Shown here: positions 16,358 through 24,834 of the stretch, piece by piece
Position numbering within the stretch: the stretch's first letter is position 1
Layout: each line of letters starts with the position of its first letter
NCBI RefSeq assembly: GCF_018131185.1
Contig: NZ_JAFCJE010000004.1
Location: forward strand, 841,188 to 905,187
DNA length: 64,000 nucleotides
From: Bradyrhizobium diazoefficiens
GTDB taxonomy: Bacteria > Pseudomonadota > Alphaproteobacteria > Rhizobiales > Xanthobacteraceae
Direction: 5' to 3'
Program-made: the position numbers and the translations under genes
The notes under the pieces: model-generated
Database searches by the model: none
Told to the model about the DNA's origin: nothing
Seen by the model: only the letters and a program-made list of their open reading frames with translations

Positions 16358-17560
16358 TCAATCCTTCGGCCGCAGCTTCTCGACCTCGGCATCACCGGGC
16401 AGATAATCCGCGCCCTTCTTGTAGGACGAGTCCACCATCACGCCCTTGCCGTCCTTCAGCGCGGTCTTGCCGACGAAGGCACCGAGCGTCGACTGGTGGT
16501 CGATCTTGCGGAAGGTGATCTCGCCGAACGGCGACGGCATGGAGATGCCCTCCGCCGCGGCGATCAGCTTCTCCGGATCGGTCGAGCCAGCCTTCGCCAG
16601 GATCGCGGCGGCCGCCTTGATGGTCTGGTAGCCGACGATCGAGCCGAGGCGCGGATAGTCGTTGTACTTGGCCTGGTAGGCCTTCAGGAACGCGTCATGT
16701 TCGGGCGTCTTGATCGAGTACCAGGGATAGCCGGTGACGATCCAGCCCTCGGGCGTCTCGTCCTTGAGCGGATCGAGATATTCGGGCTCGCCGGTGAGGA
16801 AGGACACGACCTCGCGTCCCTTGAACAGGCCGCGAGTGTTGCCTTCGCGCACGAGCTTGACGAGGTCGGCGCCGAAGGTGACGTTGAGGATCGCTTCCGG
16901 ATTGGCGGCGGCGACGGCCTGCACCACGGGACCGGCGTCGATCTTTCCCTGCGGCGGCCATTGCTCGTCGACCCACTGGATATCGGGACGCTTCTCCGAC
17001 ATCAGCTTCTTGAACACCGCGACCGCGGACTGGCCGTATTCATAGTTCGGCGCGATCGTCGCCCAGCGTTTGGCAGGCAGCTTGCTCGCCGCTTCCACCA
17101 GCATCGCCGCCTGCATGTAGTTGGAGGGGCGCAGGCGGAAGGTGTACTTGTTGCCCTTCGACCAGGTGATGGCGTCGGTCAGCGGCTCGGCCGCGAGGAA
17201 GAAGACCTTCTTCTGGTTGGCGAAGTCGCTGACCGCAAGGCCGATATTCGACAGGAACGTGCCGGCGAGCATCGCAACGCCCTCGCTCGAGACGAGCTCG
17301 TTGGCCGCGGTCTGCGCATCCGCCGGCTTGCCGCCGTCGTCCTTGGAGACGACGACGAGCTTCTTGCCGTTGATGCCACCGGCCGCGTTGACCTCCTCGA
17401 CCGCAAGCTGCCATCCCTTCCGGTAGGGCTCGGTGAAGGCCGGCAACAGCGAATAGCTGTTGATCTCGCCGATCTTGATATCCTGCGCCATGGCCGAATG
17501 AGCCATGCCACCCGCCAACAGCGCAAACGCCGCGCCGACGAAATAGTTCTTTGCTCGCAT
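16358..17560 (-). CDS. Liv-type ABC transporter substrate-binding protein
   Basis: 400 residues with a signal peptide (MRAKNYFVGAAFALLAGGMAHS, cleavage after AMA) and a periplasmic type I binding fold: IKIGEINSYSLLPAFTEPYRKGWQLAVEEVNAAGGINGKKL, then LAGTFLSNIGLAVSDFA, and a C-terminal KAAAAILAKAG. ATG 17560 has GGAGG 5 bp upstream; an in-frame GTG at 17572 overlaps that site and is rejected. It sits 20 bp downstream of the DUF1185 gene in the hnr operon, so the ligand is probably nicotinate or a related acid (inference). Confidence 0.9.
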   Translation of the reverse strand: MRAKNYFVGAAFALLAGGMAHSAMAQDIKIGEINSYSLLPAFTEPYRKGWQLAVEEVNAAGGINGKKLVVVSKDDGGKPADAQTAANELVSSEGVAMLAGTFLSNIGLAVSDFANQKKVFFLAAEPLTDAITWSKGNKYTFRLRPSNYMQAAMLVEAASKLPAKRWATIAPNYEYGQSAVAVFKKLMSEKRPDIQWVDEQWPPQGKIDAGPVVQAVAAANPEAILNVTFGADLVKLVREGNTRGLFKGREVVSFLTGEPEYLDPLKDETPEGWIVTGYPWYSIKTPEHDAFLKAYQAKYNDYPRLGSIVGYQTIKAAAAILAKAGSTDPEKLIAAAEGISMPSPFGEITFRKIDHQSTLGAFVGKTALKDGKGVMVDSSYKKGADYLPGDAEVEKLRPKD

Positions 17561-17580
17561 CCCAACCTCCACCGTTAAAA

Positions 17581-18165
17581 TTATCGTAGACCGTCTTCGC
17601 CTTTGATCTCCGCAACCGTCAACCCGCCGACGCGCGGCAGCGGACGACCGCTATCGGTGACGGCGACCGCGACCATGATCTCGTTGGCGCGCGGCGCGTC
17701 GTTGATCTGAACCTCCATGCCGTCGAAATGACTGCGCACGAAGGCTGCGTCCTTGTGACCAAGGGGAATGTCGAGCGTGGTGCCGGGCCCGCTGCGCTTC
17801 TTCGATGACGGGATCAGCGCGGCACCCTTGCTCAGAACTTTGCGCACCGGCGCGCCCATCTTCGGGTGAAGGATCGCAGCCGCATGCTCCAATTCGCCGT
17901 TCTCGCCGACGGCCGCGGCCTTGCCATAGCTCTGCGCCTTCGCGCCATCGATGCCGAGCGCAGCCACCGCGCGCTTCGACAGCAGCTCGCCCAGCTCCTC
18001 GCCGATCGCGATCAACGGCGAGAGGTCTTCGACGTATTTTCCGGCAAATGGATTTTCGATCACGGCGATTGCCGCGGCACGCCGCGTCGGCGGCGAGACC
18101 TGCCGGCCCATCTCCATCTGCGTCTCTTCGACGACGGTGACGATCTTGCGGATGATCGCGCTCAT
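17581..18165 (-). CDS. DUF1185 / 'amino acid synthesis' family protein
   Basis: 194 residues of the PF06684-type family: IRKIVTVVEETQMEMGR at the N-terminus, RAAAIAVIENPFAGKYVEDLSPLI, GKAAAVGENGELEHAAAILHPKMGAPVRKVL, and SHFDGMEVQINDAPRANEIMVAVAVTDSGRPLPR. The family name is historical and its reaction is not established as far as I know. It is often found beside aromatic-acid and amide catabolic genes. Here it lies between the UPF0280 and transporter genes (27 and 20 bp gaps), so it is part of the nicotinate operon. A role in processing the unstable 2-formylglutarate or in the ring-opening step is conceivable but unproven. Confidence 0.8.
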   Translation of the reverse strand: MSAIIRKIVTVVEETQMEMGRQVSPPTRRAAAIAVIENPFAGKYVEDLSPLIAIGEELGELLSKRAVAALGIDGAKAQSYGKAAAVGENGELEHAAAILHPKMGAPVRKVLSKGAALIPSSKKRSGPGTTLDIPLGHKDAAFVRSHFDGMEVQINDAPRANEIMVAVAVTDSGRPLPRVGGLTVAEIKGEDGLR

Positions 18166-18192
18166 GGTTGCGTCCTTAAGGTTCTTCCTTGC

Positions 18193-19089
18193 TCAGGCAT
18201 GAAGTGCGTTCTCCAGCTTACGCGGGCGCGCTTCCTGCCGCTCAAAATCTTTCGGTCCGACGACAAGCATATCACCACATAGTTGCAATACGGCACCCTC
18301 GATCAAGCCGCGATCGAACAGTTGGCGTGCACGTTCCGCGCCAGATTCAAGCGCCTCGGCGATTTCATCGTGAGACAGCTCGCCCACATCGCGGGTGACG
18401 AGGCGTGGGCCGAGGTCACTGTCGGGCTGAAGCTCGCTGGCCGGCTGCCGGATGATGCCAGGATGCCCCGGCAGATCCACGGCATTGGCGATGACCGTCG
18501 CCGCCGCATCGGCTTGCGATGCCGTTGCGGCCAGCACCGTCACCGCGTCGGCAATCCCAAGCGAAAAGCTGCGGCCATGGCGCCCGCTGGTCGCGACGCC
18601 CCGCACCGGATCATCGGCATCGATCCTCATCGTCCGCATCACGCCGTCGCGGTCGGGCCGATCCATCAGGCCGACCGAAAACTTCTCACCGTCGCCAAGA
18701 TGAAGGGCGATATCGCCGCCATTGTTGACATAGGCCTGATCGAGGCTCGCAGCGCCCAGCATTGCGCCGAGAATTTCCTCCGCCACGCTGCCGGCAACGG
18801 CGGCCATCGGCGTGATGAATCCATCAGCGGCAAAGGGCGCGACCGCGGCATGCATCCGGCGCGCCACCACGCCCCTCAGCGAAGTCCGCTCCTCGGCAAC
18901 GGCGCGCAGCTCCGGCAGCTCCGCGCATAGCTCGTCGAGTAGCCCCGTGAACCGCCGCGCCGCGGCCTGGTAGGCCATGTGCACCGCGTCCGCGCGGCCC
19001 CTCGCCTCAATGACCAGATCGATCGGACCATCCTGCAAATGCAGCCGCCGGCCATCAGACAGCAATGCGATTTGCGGGAGCCTTGTCAT
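18193..19089 (-). CDS. UPF0280 family protein, ApbE-like; candidate flavin transferase for the reductase
   Basis: 298 residues. Two segments echo ApbE flavin transferases: YVNNGGDIALHLGDG (compare N-x-GGD) near residue 120, and GVATSGRHGRSFSLGIADAVTVLAATASQADAAAT near 165-200 (compare the ApbE ASSG...D-TV-A...ADALAT block). The ATG overlaps the hnr stop by 4 bp. Eubacterium barkeri Hnr carries covalently bound flavin, so a maturation enzyme made in fixed ratio with Hnr makes sense (inference). The canonical ApbE HIxxPxTG motif is not obvious, so a different activity cannot be excluded. Confidence 0.82.
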   Translation of the reverse strand: MTRLPQIALLSDGRRLHLQDGPIDLVIEARGRADAVHMAYQAAARRFTGLLDELCAELPELRAVAEERTSLRGVVARRMHAAVAPFAADGFITPMAAVAGSVAEEILGAMLGAASLDQAYVNNGGDIALHLGDGEKFSVGLMDRPDRDGVMRTMRIDADDPVRGVATSGRHGRSFSLGIADAVTVLAATASQADAAATVIANAVDLPGHPGIIRQPASELQPDSDLGPRLVTRDVGELSHDEIAEALESGAERARQLFDRGLIEGAVLQLCGDMLVVGPKDFERQEARPRKLENALHA

Positions 19090-20543
19090 GCCCGAGGTCC
19101 CGGAATCGGGTTCTGCCAGGGCAATTGCCTGACATCATCACCGCCCTGCACCTCGGACAACGGCTTTACATAATCCATGTGCCCGCCGAGCGCGGCATAG
19201 TCCGACAGCTTCATCGTGAACTCGATCGGCGCGACCAGGGCCGGGGTCGGCACATAGCCGAACGCCCCCGCCGGCATCTGCGTCACGTCGACCATGTAGG
19301 TGATGCCGCCACCCGGCCAGACATAGACAGGTGCACCGCCGCTGGTGACGCGCGTCAACGCGTCCTTCACCGAGCGCGTCAGCCGCACCGGATTGTCGGT
19401 GACGCCAGCGCGCAGCGAGCCGCCCGCGCCGGCCATGAACAGCACCGTGCACAGCGCCGGTTCGCAATTCTCCTGGATACGCTCGACCGAGAATTTCAGA
19501 TCGGCAGGCATCTCGGTCTCGACCGGCTTCAGGGCCTCGTCGAGCACGTAATAGGACGAATGTTCGCCGGTGGTGGAAACCATCAGCATGGTCAGACCGG
19601 CCTTTGCCTCCTTGGCATCGAACGGCCCGAGGATCGCCAGCGGATCGGAAATGTTGGTGCCGCCCCAGCCCGTGCCGGGATCGGCGACCTGGAAATAGCG
19701 GCCCGGCGTCGAGCGTCGCCCCTTCATCTTGATTCCGGTGTCGGCGATGTCGAGCAGCTTGCCGGCCTGATGCTCCGAGAGGACGCCGGTGATGTGGTCG
19801 TCGACCACGACGACTTCGTCGACCTTGCCGTGCCATTGCTTGGCGAACATGCCGATTGTCGCCGAGCCGCAGCCGACGCGCATGCGCTCTTCTTTCACGC
19901 CGTTGACGATTGGCGGCTGGCCGGCTTGCACCACGACGCTCGCGCCGCCGTCGATGGTCAGCTCGACCGCCTTGCAATTGGCGAGATCCATCAGGGTGTC
20001 ACAGGTGACGCGGCCCTCCTTCTTGGAGCCGCCGGTCAGATGATGCACGCCGCCGAGCGAGAGCATCTGTGAGCCGTATTCGCTGGTGGTGACGTGACCG
20101 ACCGCCTCGCCCTGCGCGCGCACCGTCGCGGTTTCGGGGCCGAGATAACGGTCGGTGTCGATCTTCACCTTGATGCCGCAATAGGAGAAGATGCCCTCGG
20201 TGACGACAGTCACCATGTCGACGCCCTCGACCTCCGCGGAGACGATGAAGGGCGCCGGCTTGTAATCGGGATAGGTCGTGCCCGCGCCGATCGCGGTCAC
20301 GAAGGTCGAGGGTTCGTGGACGATCTTGCCGTCCCAATCTTCGGTACGGCTGAACGGGACCAGCTTGCCGCCATGTGAAACCGTGCGCTCCAGGATCACA
20401 TGGGGATCGACGCGAACGAGCTTGCCCTCGTGGTTGGCATAGCGGTCGCAGGCCCCCGCTGCGCCCGGCTTGATGTAGCACATCACCGGACAAGCATCGC
20501 AGCGGATCTTGTCGATGGCGGCGCTCGTCGTTTCAGTCACCAT
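19086..20543 (-). CDS. hnr: 6-hydroxynicotinate reductase
   Basis: 485 residues. N-terminal cluster-binding motif CDACPVMC (C15, C18, C22) with C32 in GACDRYANHEG, suitable for a [4Fe-4S] cluster, then EGIFSYCGIKVKIDTDRYLG, VGCGSATIGMFA and a C-terminal PVYVWPGGGITYMVDV block. These match the reductase of nicotinate fermentation, which uses reduced ferredoxin to convert 6-hydroxynicotinate to 1,4,5,6-tetrahydro-6-oxonicotinate. First gene of an eight-gene minus-strand operon ending in marR. Operator C lies 27 bp upstream, and a TTGACA hexamer is at 20,614-20,609 on the minus strand. No canonical D-x-x-[ST]-G-A-[ST] flavinylation motif is visible. Confidence 0.87.
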   Translation of the reverse strand: MVTETTSAAIDKIRCDACPVMCYIKPGAAGACDRYANHEGKLVRVDPHVILERTVSHGGKLVPFSRTEDWDGKIVHEPSTFVTAIGAGTTYPDYKPAPFIVSAEVEGVDMVTVVTEGIFSYCGIKVKIDTDRYLGPETATVRAQGEAVGHVTTSEYGSQMLSLGGVHHLTGGSKKEGRVTCDTLMDLANCKAVELTIDGGASVVVQAGQPPIVNGVKEERMRVGCGSATIGMFAKQWHGKVDEVVVVDDHITGVLSEHQAGKLLDIADTGIKMKGRRSTPGRYFQVADPGTGWGGTNISDPLAILGPFDAKEAKAGLTMLMVSTTGEHSSYYVLDEALKPVETEMPADLKFSVERIQENCEPALCTVLFMAGAGGSLRAGVTDNPVRLTRSVKDALTRVTSGGAPVYVWPGGGITYMVDVTQMPAGAFGYVPTPALVAPIEFTMKLSDYAALGGHMDYVKPLSEVQGGDDVRQLPWQNPIPGPRA

Positions 20544-20569
20544 GTCGGAGCCAGCGGCATTGCGGTTAT

Positions 20570-20586
20570 CATTCGTATACGAACGA
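20570..20586. promoter_or_regulatory. Operator C, upstream of hnr
   Basis: CATTCGTATACGAACGA, containing the perfect palindrome TTCGTATACGAA, 27 bp upstream of the hnr start. Matches sites B1, B2 and D in the consensus CRTTYGTRTACNAAYGR. It lies downstream of a TTGACA at 20,614-20,609 (minus), a position suited to repression. Confidence 0.7.
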
Positions 20587-20717
20587 TGGTGCGCGCGCTC
20601 CGGATGGCTGTCAAGCGGCGGTGCGGCGCAAAAGATGAGGCTGCCGTATAAAACCTCATTTGCCTATCGGCTCTGTCCACAAAGAAGGCAATCGCGCTGC
20701 AGTGCGGCATGCACGGC

Positions 20718-20745
20718 TTGCACGTTTGTGTACAAACGGTATCGT
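20718..20745 (+). promoter_or_regulatory. Probable nicA promoter with operator D
   Basis: TTGCAC (20,718) and TATCGT (20,740) are separated by 16 bp. Operator D, CGTTTGTGTACAAACGG at 20,723-20,739, fills the spacer and its 17 bp fit the shared motif. The nicA ATG is 46 bp further on. The promoter hexamers are a weak match and tentative. Confidence 0.55.
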
Positions 20746-20790
20746 CGCGGCGTTGATCGGCAGCAGTTTGCCGCGGGCTTGGGAAAGAGG

Positions 20791-21273
20791 ATGACGCAGG
20801 CACCGATCCGCCTCACCGTGAACGGCAGGACCCACGAGATCGCCGCGGCGCCAGAGACGCCGCTGCTCTACGTGCTGCGCAACGACCTTGCACTCAACGG
20901 TCCGAAATACGGCTGCGGTCTCGGCGAATGCGGCACCTGCACCGTCCTGATTGACGGGGCCGCGGCCCGCTCCTGCGTGATCCCCGTGAGCGGCTGCGCC
21001 GGCCGCGACGTCGTGACGCTCGAAGGACTTGGCGCGCGCGACAAGCCCGATGTGGTGCAGCAGGCCTTCATCGACGAGCAGGCCGCGCAATGCGGCTATT
21101 GCCTCAACGGCATGATCATGACCGCCAAGGCGCTGCTCGCGGTCAACCCGCGACCGACCGAACAGGAAGCGCTGGCAGCGCTGCGTTACAATCTGTGCCG
21201 CTGTGGCACCCATGTCGAGATCCTGCGCGCCGTGATGCGCGCATCGGGTCAGCTCGCCGAGGCCGGTGATTGA
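20791..21273 (+). CDS. nicA: Nicotinate dehydrogenase iron-sulfur subunit
   Basis: 160 residues of the two-[2Fe-2S] small subunit of molybdenum hydroxylases. First cluster in KYGCGLGECGTCTVLIDG plus a later Cys; second in AAQCGYCLNGMIM and NLCRCGTHVEI. ATG 20791 begins the conserved domain; earlier in-frame starts lie within the promoter region. The length equals that of Pseudomonas NicA (about 157). It passes electrons from the NicB molybdenum centre toward haem. Stop and nicB start overlap (TGATG). This two-subunit cytochrome type lacks a separate FAD subunit, unlike xanthine dehydrogenase. Confidence 0.9.
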   Translation: MTQAPIRLTVNGRTHEIAAAPETPLLYVLRNDLALNGPKYGCGLGECGTCTVLIDGAAARSCVIPVSGCAGRDVVTLEGLGARDKPDVVQQAFIDEQAAQCGYCLNGMIMTAKALLAVNPRPTEQEALAALRYNLCRCGTHVEILRAVMRASGQLAEAGD

Positions 21274-24200
21274 TGAACTCCCCTCTCCCTGATGGAGCTG
21301 AGCGGCAGTCCGGTTCGCTCGTCGTCGTCCGCACCGTGGACGAGGTCACTTCCGAGGCCTTCATACGCATCACCGCGGACGGATCGGTGACGGCCTATAA
21401 CGGCCATGTCGATCTCGGCACCGGTATCCGCACCGCGCTCGGCCAGATCGTCGCCGAAGAGCTGGACGTGTCCTTTGCACGCGTCGTCGTGGTGCTCGGC
21501 GACACCTCTGTGGTGCCGAACCAGGGCGCGACGATTGCAAGCGAGACCATCCAGATCACCGCGGTCCCCCTGCGCAAGGCCGCAGCGCAAGCGCGCCACT
21601 TTCTGATCGCGCGCGCGGCCGAACGGCTGGAACTGGCGGAGGCCGATCTCAAGATCGAGGACGGCCTCGTGCGCGGTCACGACAATCGCGGCGTCAATTA
21701 TGGCGAGCTGATCGGTGACGAGACGATACGCCTCGAGCTGGCCGACGATGTCACCGTCAAGGCAGTCGGCGATTATGCCATCGTCGGCCAGTCGGTGCCG
21801 CGCGTCGACCTGCCTGCCAAGGCGACGGGCGAGCTGACTTTTGTACATGACATCCGCGTACCAGGCATGCTGCACGGCCGTGTGGTGCGCCCGCCTTATG
21901 CCGGCGTCGATGCCGGCCCGTTCGTCGGCACCAGCCTGATCGCCGTCGATGAATCCTCGGTACGTGACGTCCCTGGAATAATCGCGGTGGTGCGCATCGG
22001 CGACTTCGTCGGTGTCGTCGCCGAGCGCGAGGAAAATGCGATCCGCGCGGCAGAACAGCTCAAGGTGGCCTGGAAACCGACGCCCACCCTCGATCTCGCC
22101 GACGTCGAGACCGCGCTGCGCGCCAATCCGTCGACGCCGCGCACGCTGATCGACAAGGGCGATGTCGATGCGGCGATCTCAGGCGCGGCCAAGCCGATGC
22201 AGCGCACCTATGTCTGGCCGTATCAGATGCACGCCTCGATCGGTCCGTCCTGCTCGGTCGCGGATTTTCAGGACGGCAACATCCGCGTCTGGTCGGGCAC
22301 GCAGAATCCGCATGTGCTGCGCAGCGACCTCGCCCTGCTGATCGAGCGCCCCGAGAGCGAGATCGAGGTCATCCGCCTGGAGGCTGCCGGTTGCTACGGC
22401 CGCAACTGCGCCGATGACGTCAGCGCCGATGCGCTGCTGCTGTCGCGCGCCGTCGGCCGTCCTGTGCGTGTGCAGCTGACCCGCGAGCAGGAGCATGCCT
22501 GGGAGCCCAAGGGCACGGCGCAGCTCATCGACGTCAATGGCGGGCTCGACGCCGACGGCGGCATCGCCGCTTACGATCTCGCCACGCGCTATCCCTCGAA
22601 CGCAGCGCCAACGCTGGCGCTGCTGCTCACCGGCCGGATCGCGCCCGATCCCGCCGTGCTCCAGATGGGCGACCGCACCGCGATCCCGCCTTATGACTAC
22701 GACCACATGCGCGTCGTGGCCCACGACATGGCGCCGATCGTGCGGGCGTCCTGGTTTCGCGGCGTCTCGGCGCTGCCGAACACCTTTGCGCATGAGTCCT
22801 ACATCGACGAGGCCGCAACCGAGGCCGGCGTCGACCCGATCGAGTACCGGCTGCGGTACCTGAAAGACCAGCGCGCGGTCGATCTCGTCAATGCCGTGGC
22901 CGAACGCGCCGGCTGGACGCCGCGCCCGGTTCGCGCGGAGAAGGACGGCGAGATCGTGCATGGGCGCGGCTTTGCCTATGCCCTTTACGTCCACAGCAAG
23001 TTTCCGGGCTATGGCGCGGCATGGTCGGCGTGGGTTGCCGACGTCGCCGTGAACAAAGCCACCGGCGACGTCAGCGTCACGCGCGTGGTTGCGGGCCAGG
23101 ATTCCGGCCTGATGATCAATCCGGATGGCGTTCGCCACCAGATCCACGGCAACGTCATCCAGTCCACCAGCCGCGCACTGATGGAGGAGGTCTCGTTCGA
23201 AGGCGGCGCGGTGGCGGCACGCGAATGGGGCGCCTATCCGATCATCCCGTTCCCTGACGTCCCCAAGATCGACGTCCTGCTGCTGCCGCGTCAGGACCAG
23301 CCGCCGCTCGGCGTCGGTGAGTCCGCCTCCGTCCCGAGTGCAGCGGCGATCGCGAACGCAATCTTCGATGCGACCGGCGTCCGCTTCCGCGAGCCGCCAT
23401 TCACGCCGGAACGCATCCTGAGGGGGTTGCGCGGCGAAGCTTCGCCCGTGCCGCAGGCCTTGCCAGCACCCGCTGCGCCAAAGCCGTCCCGCATGTGGGA
23501 GAATCCCTTCGCCAAACGCGCCGGCCTCTTCGCCGCGATTGCGGCCGTCTGCACCGCCGCGATCGGCATCGGCGCCGCGCTTCTGCCCGGGCGTGCGATT
23601 GCTCCGATCGCACGCCCGGATGCATCGGTGTATTCCGCGGCGACCATCGCGCGCGGCGCGCAGCTTGCTGCGCTCGGCAATTGCGCGGAGTGCCACACCA
23701 CCATCAACGGTGTGCCGAACGCCGGGGGCCGTGCGCTCGAAACGCCGTTCGGCATCATCCACAGCACCAACATCACGCCCGACGTCGAGACCGGCATCGG
23801 CGCCTGGTCCTATCCCGCCTTCGAACGGGCGATGCGCGACGGGCTGCATCGCGACGGCAGGCAGCTCTATCCCGCTTTTCCCTATACGCATTTCGCCAGG
23901 ACCAGCGATGCCGACATGCAGGCGCTCTACGCCTATCTGATGGCGCAGCCTGCGGTGCAGATGACGACGCCCGCGAACGAGCTCTCCTTTCCATTCAATC
24001 TGCGGCCACTGCTGGCCGGGTGGAATGCGCTATTCCATCATGCCAGGGAGTTCAAACCCGATCCTGCCAAATCCGAGGCGTGGAATCGCGGCGCCTATCT
24101 CGTGGAGAGTCTCGGCCATTGCAGCGGCTGCCACTCGCCGCGCAACGCGCTCGGCGCCGAGCAGCGCGAATCCTACCTGGCCGGCGGCTTCGCCGAAGGC

Positions 24201-24794
24201 TGGGAAGCGCCGCCGCTGACCTCGCTCTCGCATGCGCCGATCCCGTGGAGCGAGGACGAACTGTTCACTTATTTGCGAACCGGACATTCGCGCTATCACG
24301 GCGTTGCCGCCGGCCCGATGGCACCGGTGGTCAGGGACCTCAAAGCCCTGCCCGATCAAGACATCCGCGCGATGGCCGTCTATCTCAACTCGTTCAACGA
24401 CAGCGCGGCCGAGACGCCGGAGGCGCTTGCGGCACGGCTCGAAAGCGCAAGCCAGGTCACCGTCGCCGCATCCAGCGGCGCGCGCCTCTATCAGGGCGCC
24501 TGCGCCGTCTGCCACGAGGTCGGCGGACTGCCGCTGTTCGGCACCAGGCCCTCGCTCGCCCTCAACAGCAATCTGCACAGCGGAACGCCGGACAACCTCG
24601 TGCAAATCATCCTGCACGGCGTCACCGAGCCCGTCTCCAGCGATCTCGGCTACATGCCCGCCTTCAGAAGCAGCATGAGCGACGCACAGATCGAGGAGCT
24701 CGTCACCTTCCTGCGCGGGCAGTTCGCGCCGGACAAGCCGGCGTGGAGCGGTGTGCGCGAGACGATCGCGCGCGTACGGGTGTCGGCGCACTGA
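21273..24794 (+). CDS. nicB: Nicotinate dehydrogenase, molybdopterin subunit fused to tri-haem cytochrome c
   Basis: 1173 residues. Residues about 1-740 form the xanthine dehydrogenase-like molybdopterin domain (GHVDLGTGIRTALGQIVAEEL, AAGCYGRNC, ASWFRGVSALPNTFAHESYIDE, GVGESASVPSAAAIANA). A single membrane helix follows at about 750-773. The C-terminal part has three CxxCH haem sites: CAECH at 804, CSGCH at 950 and CAVCH at 1077. This is the architecture of Pseudomonas putida NicB, which hydroxylates nicotinate at C6 and sends electrons to the respiratory chain. ATG 21273 is preferred to the in-frame TTG at 21270. A related isoquinoline or aldehyde oxidase is the alternative, but hnr and ena support nicotinate. 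Confidence 0.88.
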   Translation: MNSPLPDGAERQSGSLVVVRTVDEVTSEAFIRITADGSVTAYNGHVDLGTGIRTALGQIVAEELDVSFARVVVVLGDTSVVPNQGATIASETIQITAVPLRKAAAQARHFLIARAAERLELAEADLKIEDGLVRGHDNRGVNYGELIGDETIRLELADDVTVKAVGDYAIVGQSVPRVDLPAKATGELTFVHDIRVPGMLHGRVVRPPYAGVDAGPFVGTSLIAVDESSVRDVPGIIAVVRIGDFVGVVAEREENAIRAAEQLKVAWKPTPTLDLADVETALRANPSTPRTLIDKGDVDAAISGAAKPMQRTYVWPYQMHASIGPSCSVADFQDGNIRVWSGTQNPHVLRSDLALLIERPESEIEVIRLEAAGCYGRNCADDVSADALLLSRAVGRPVRVQLTREQEHAWEPKGTAQLIDVNGGLDADGGIAAYDLATRYPSNAAPTLALLLTGRIAPDPAVLQMGDRTAIPPYDYDHMRVVAHDMAPIVRASWFRGVSALPNTFAHESYIDEAATEAGVDPIEYRLRYLKDQRAVDLVNAVAERAGWTPRPVRAEKDGEIVHGRGFAYALYVHSKFPGYGAAWSAWVADVAVNKATGDVSVTRVVAGQDSGLMINPDGVRHQIHGNVIQSTSRALMEEVSFEGGAVAAREWGAYPIIPFPDVPKIDVLLLPRQDQPPLGVGESASVPSAAAIANAIFDATGVRFREPPFTPERILRGLRGEASPVPQALPAPAAPKPSRMWENPFAKRAGLFAAIAAVCTAAIGIGAALLPGRAIAPIARPDASVYSAATIARGAQLAALGNCAECHTTINGVPNAGGRALETPFGIIHSTNITPDVETGIGAWSYPAFERAMRDGLHRDGRQLYPAFPYTHFARTSDADMQALYAYLMAQPAVQMTTPANELSFPFNLRPLLAGWNALFHHAREFKPDPAKSEAWNRGAYLVESLGHCSGCHSPRNALGAEQRESYLAGGFAEGWEAPPLTSLSHAPIPWSEDELFTYLRTGHSRYHGVAAGPMAPVVRDLKALPDQDIRAMAVYLNSFNDSAAETPEALAARLESASQVTVAASSGARLYQGACAVCHEVGGLPLFGTRPSLALNSNLHSGTPDNLVQIILHGVTEPVSSDLGYMPAFRSSMSDAQIEELVTFLRGQFAPDKPAWSGVRETIARVRVSAH

Positions 24795-24834
24795 GGCAGT
24801 ACAAAGAAAGGCTTGGCTGGAAGCTCACCTGTGG

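Noticed and set aside
22179..23891. 570-codon minus-strand frame in nicB
   Set aside because: Mirror of the molybdopterin and cytochrome domains; composition typical of antisense frames.
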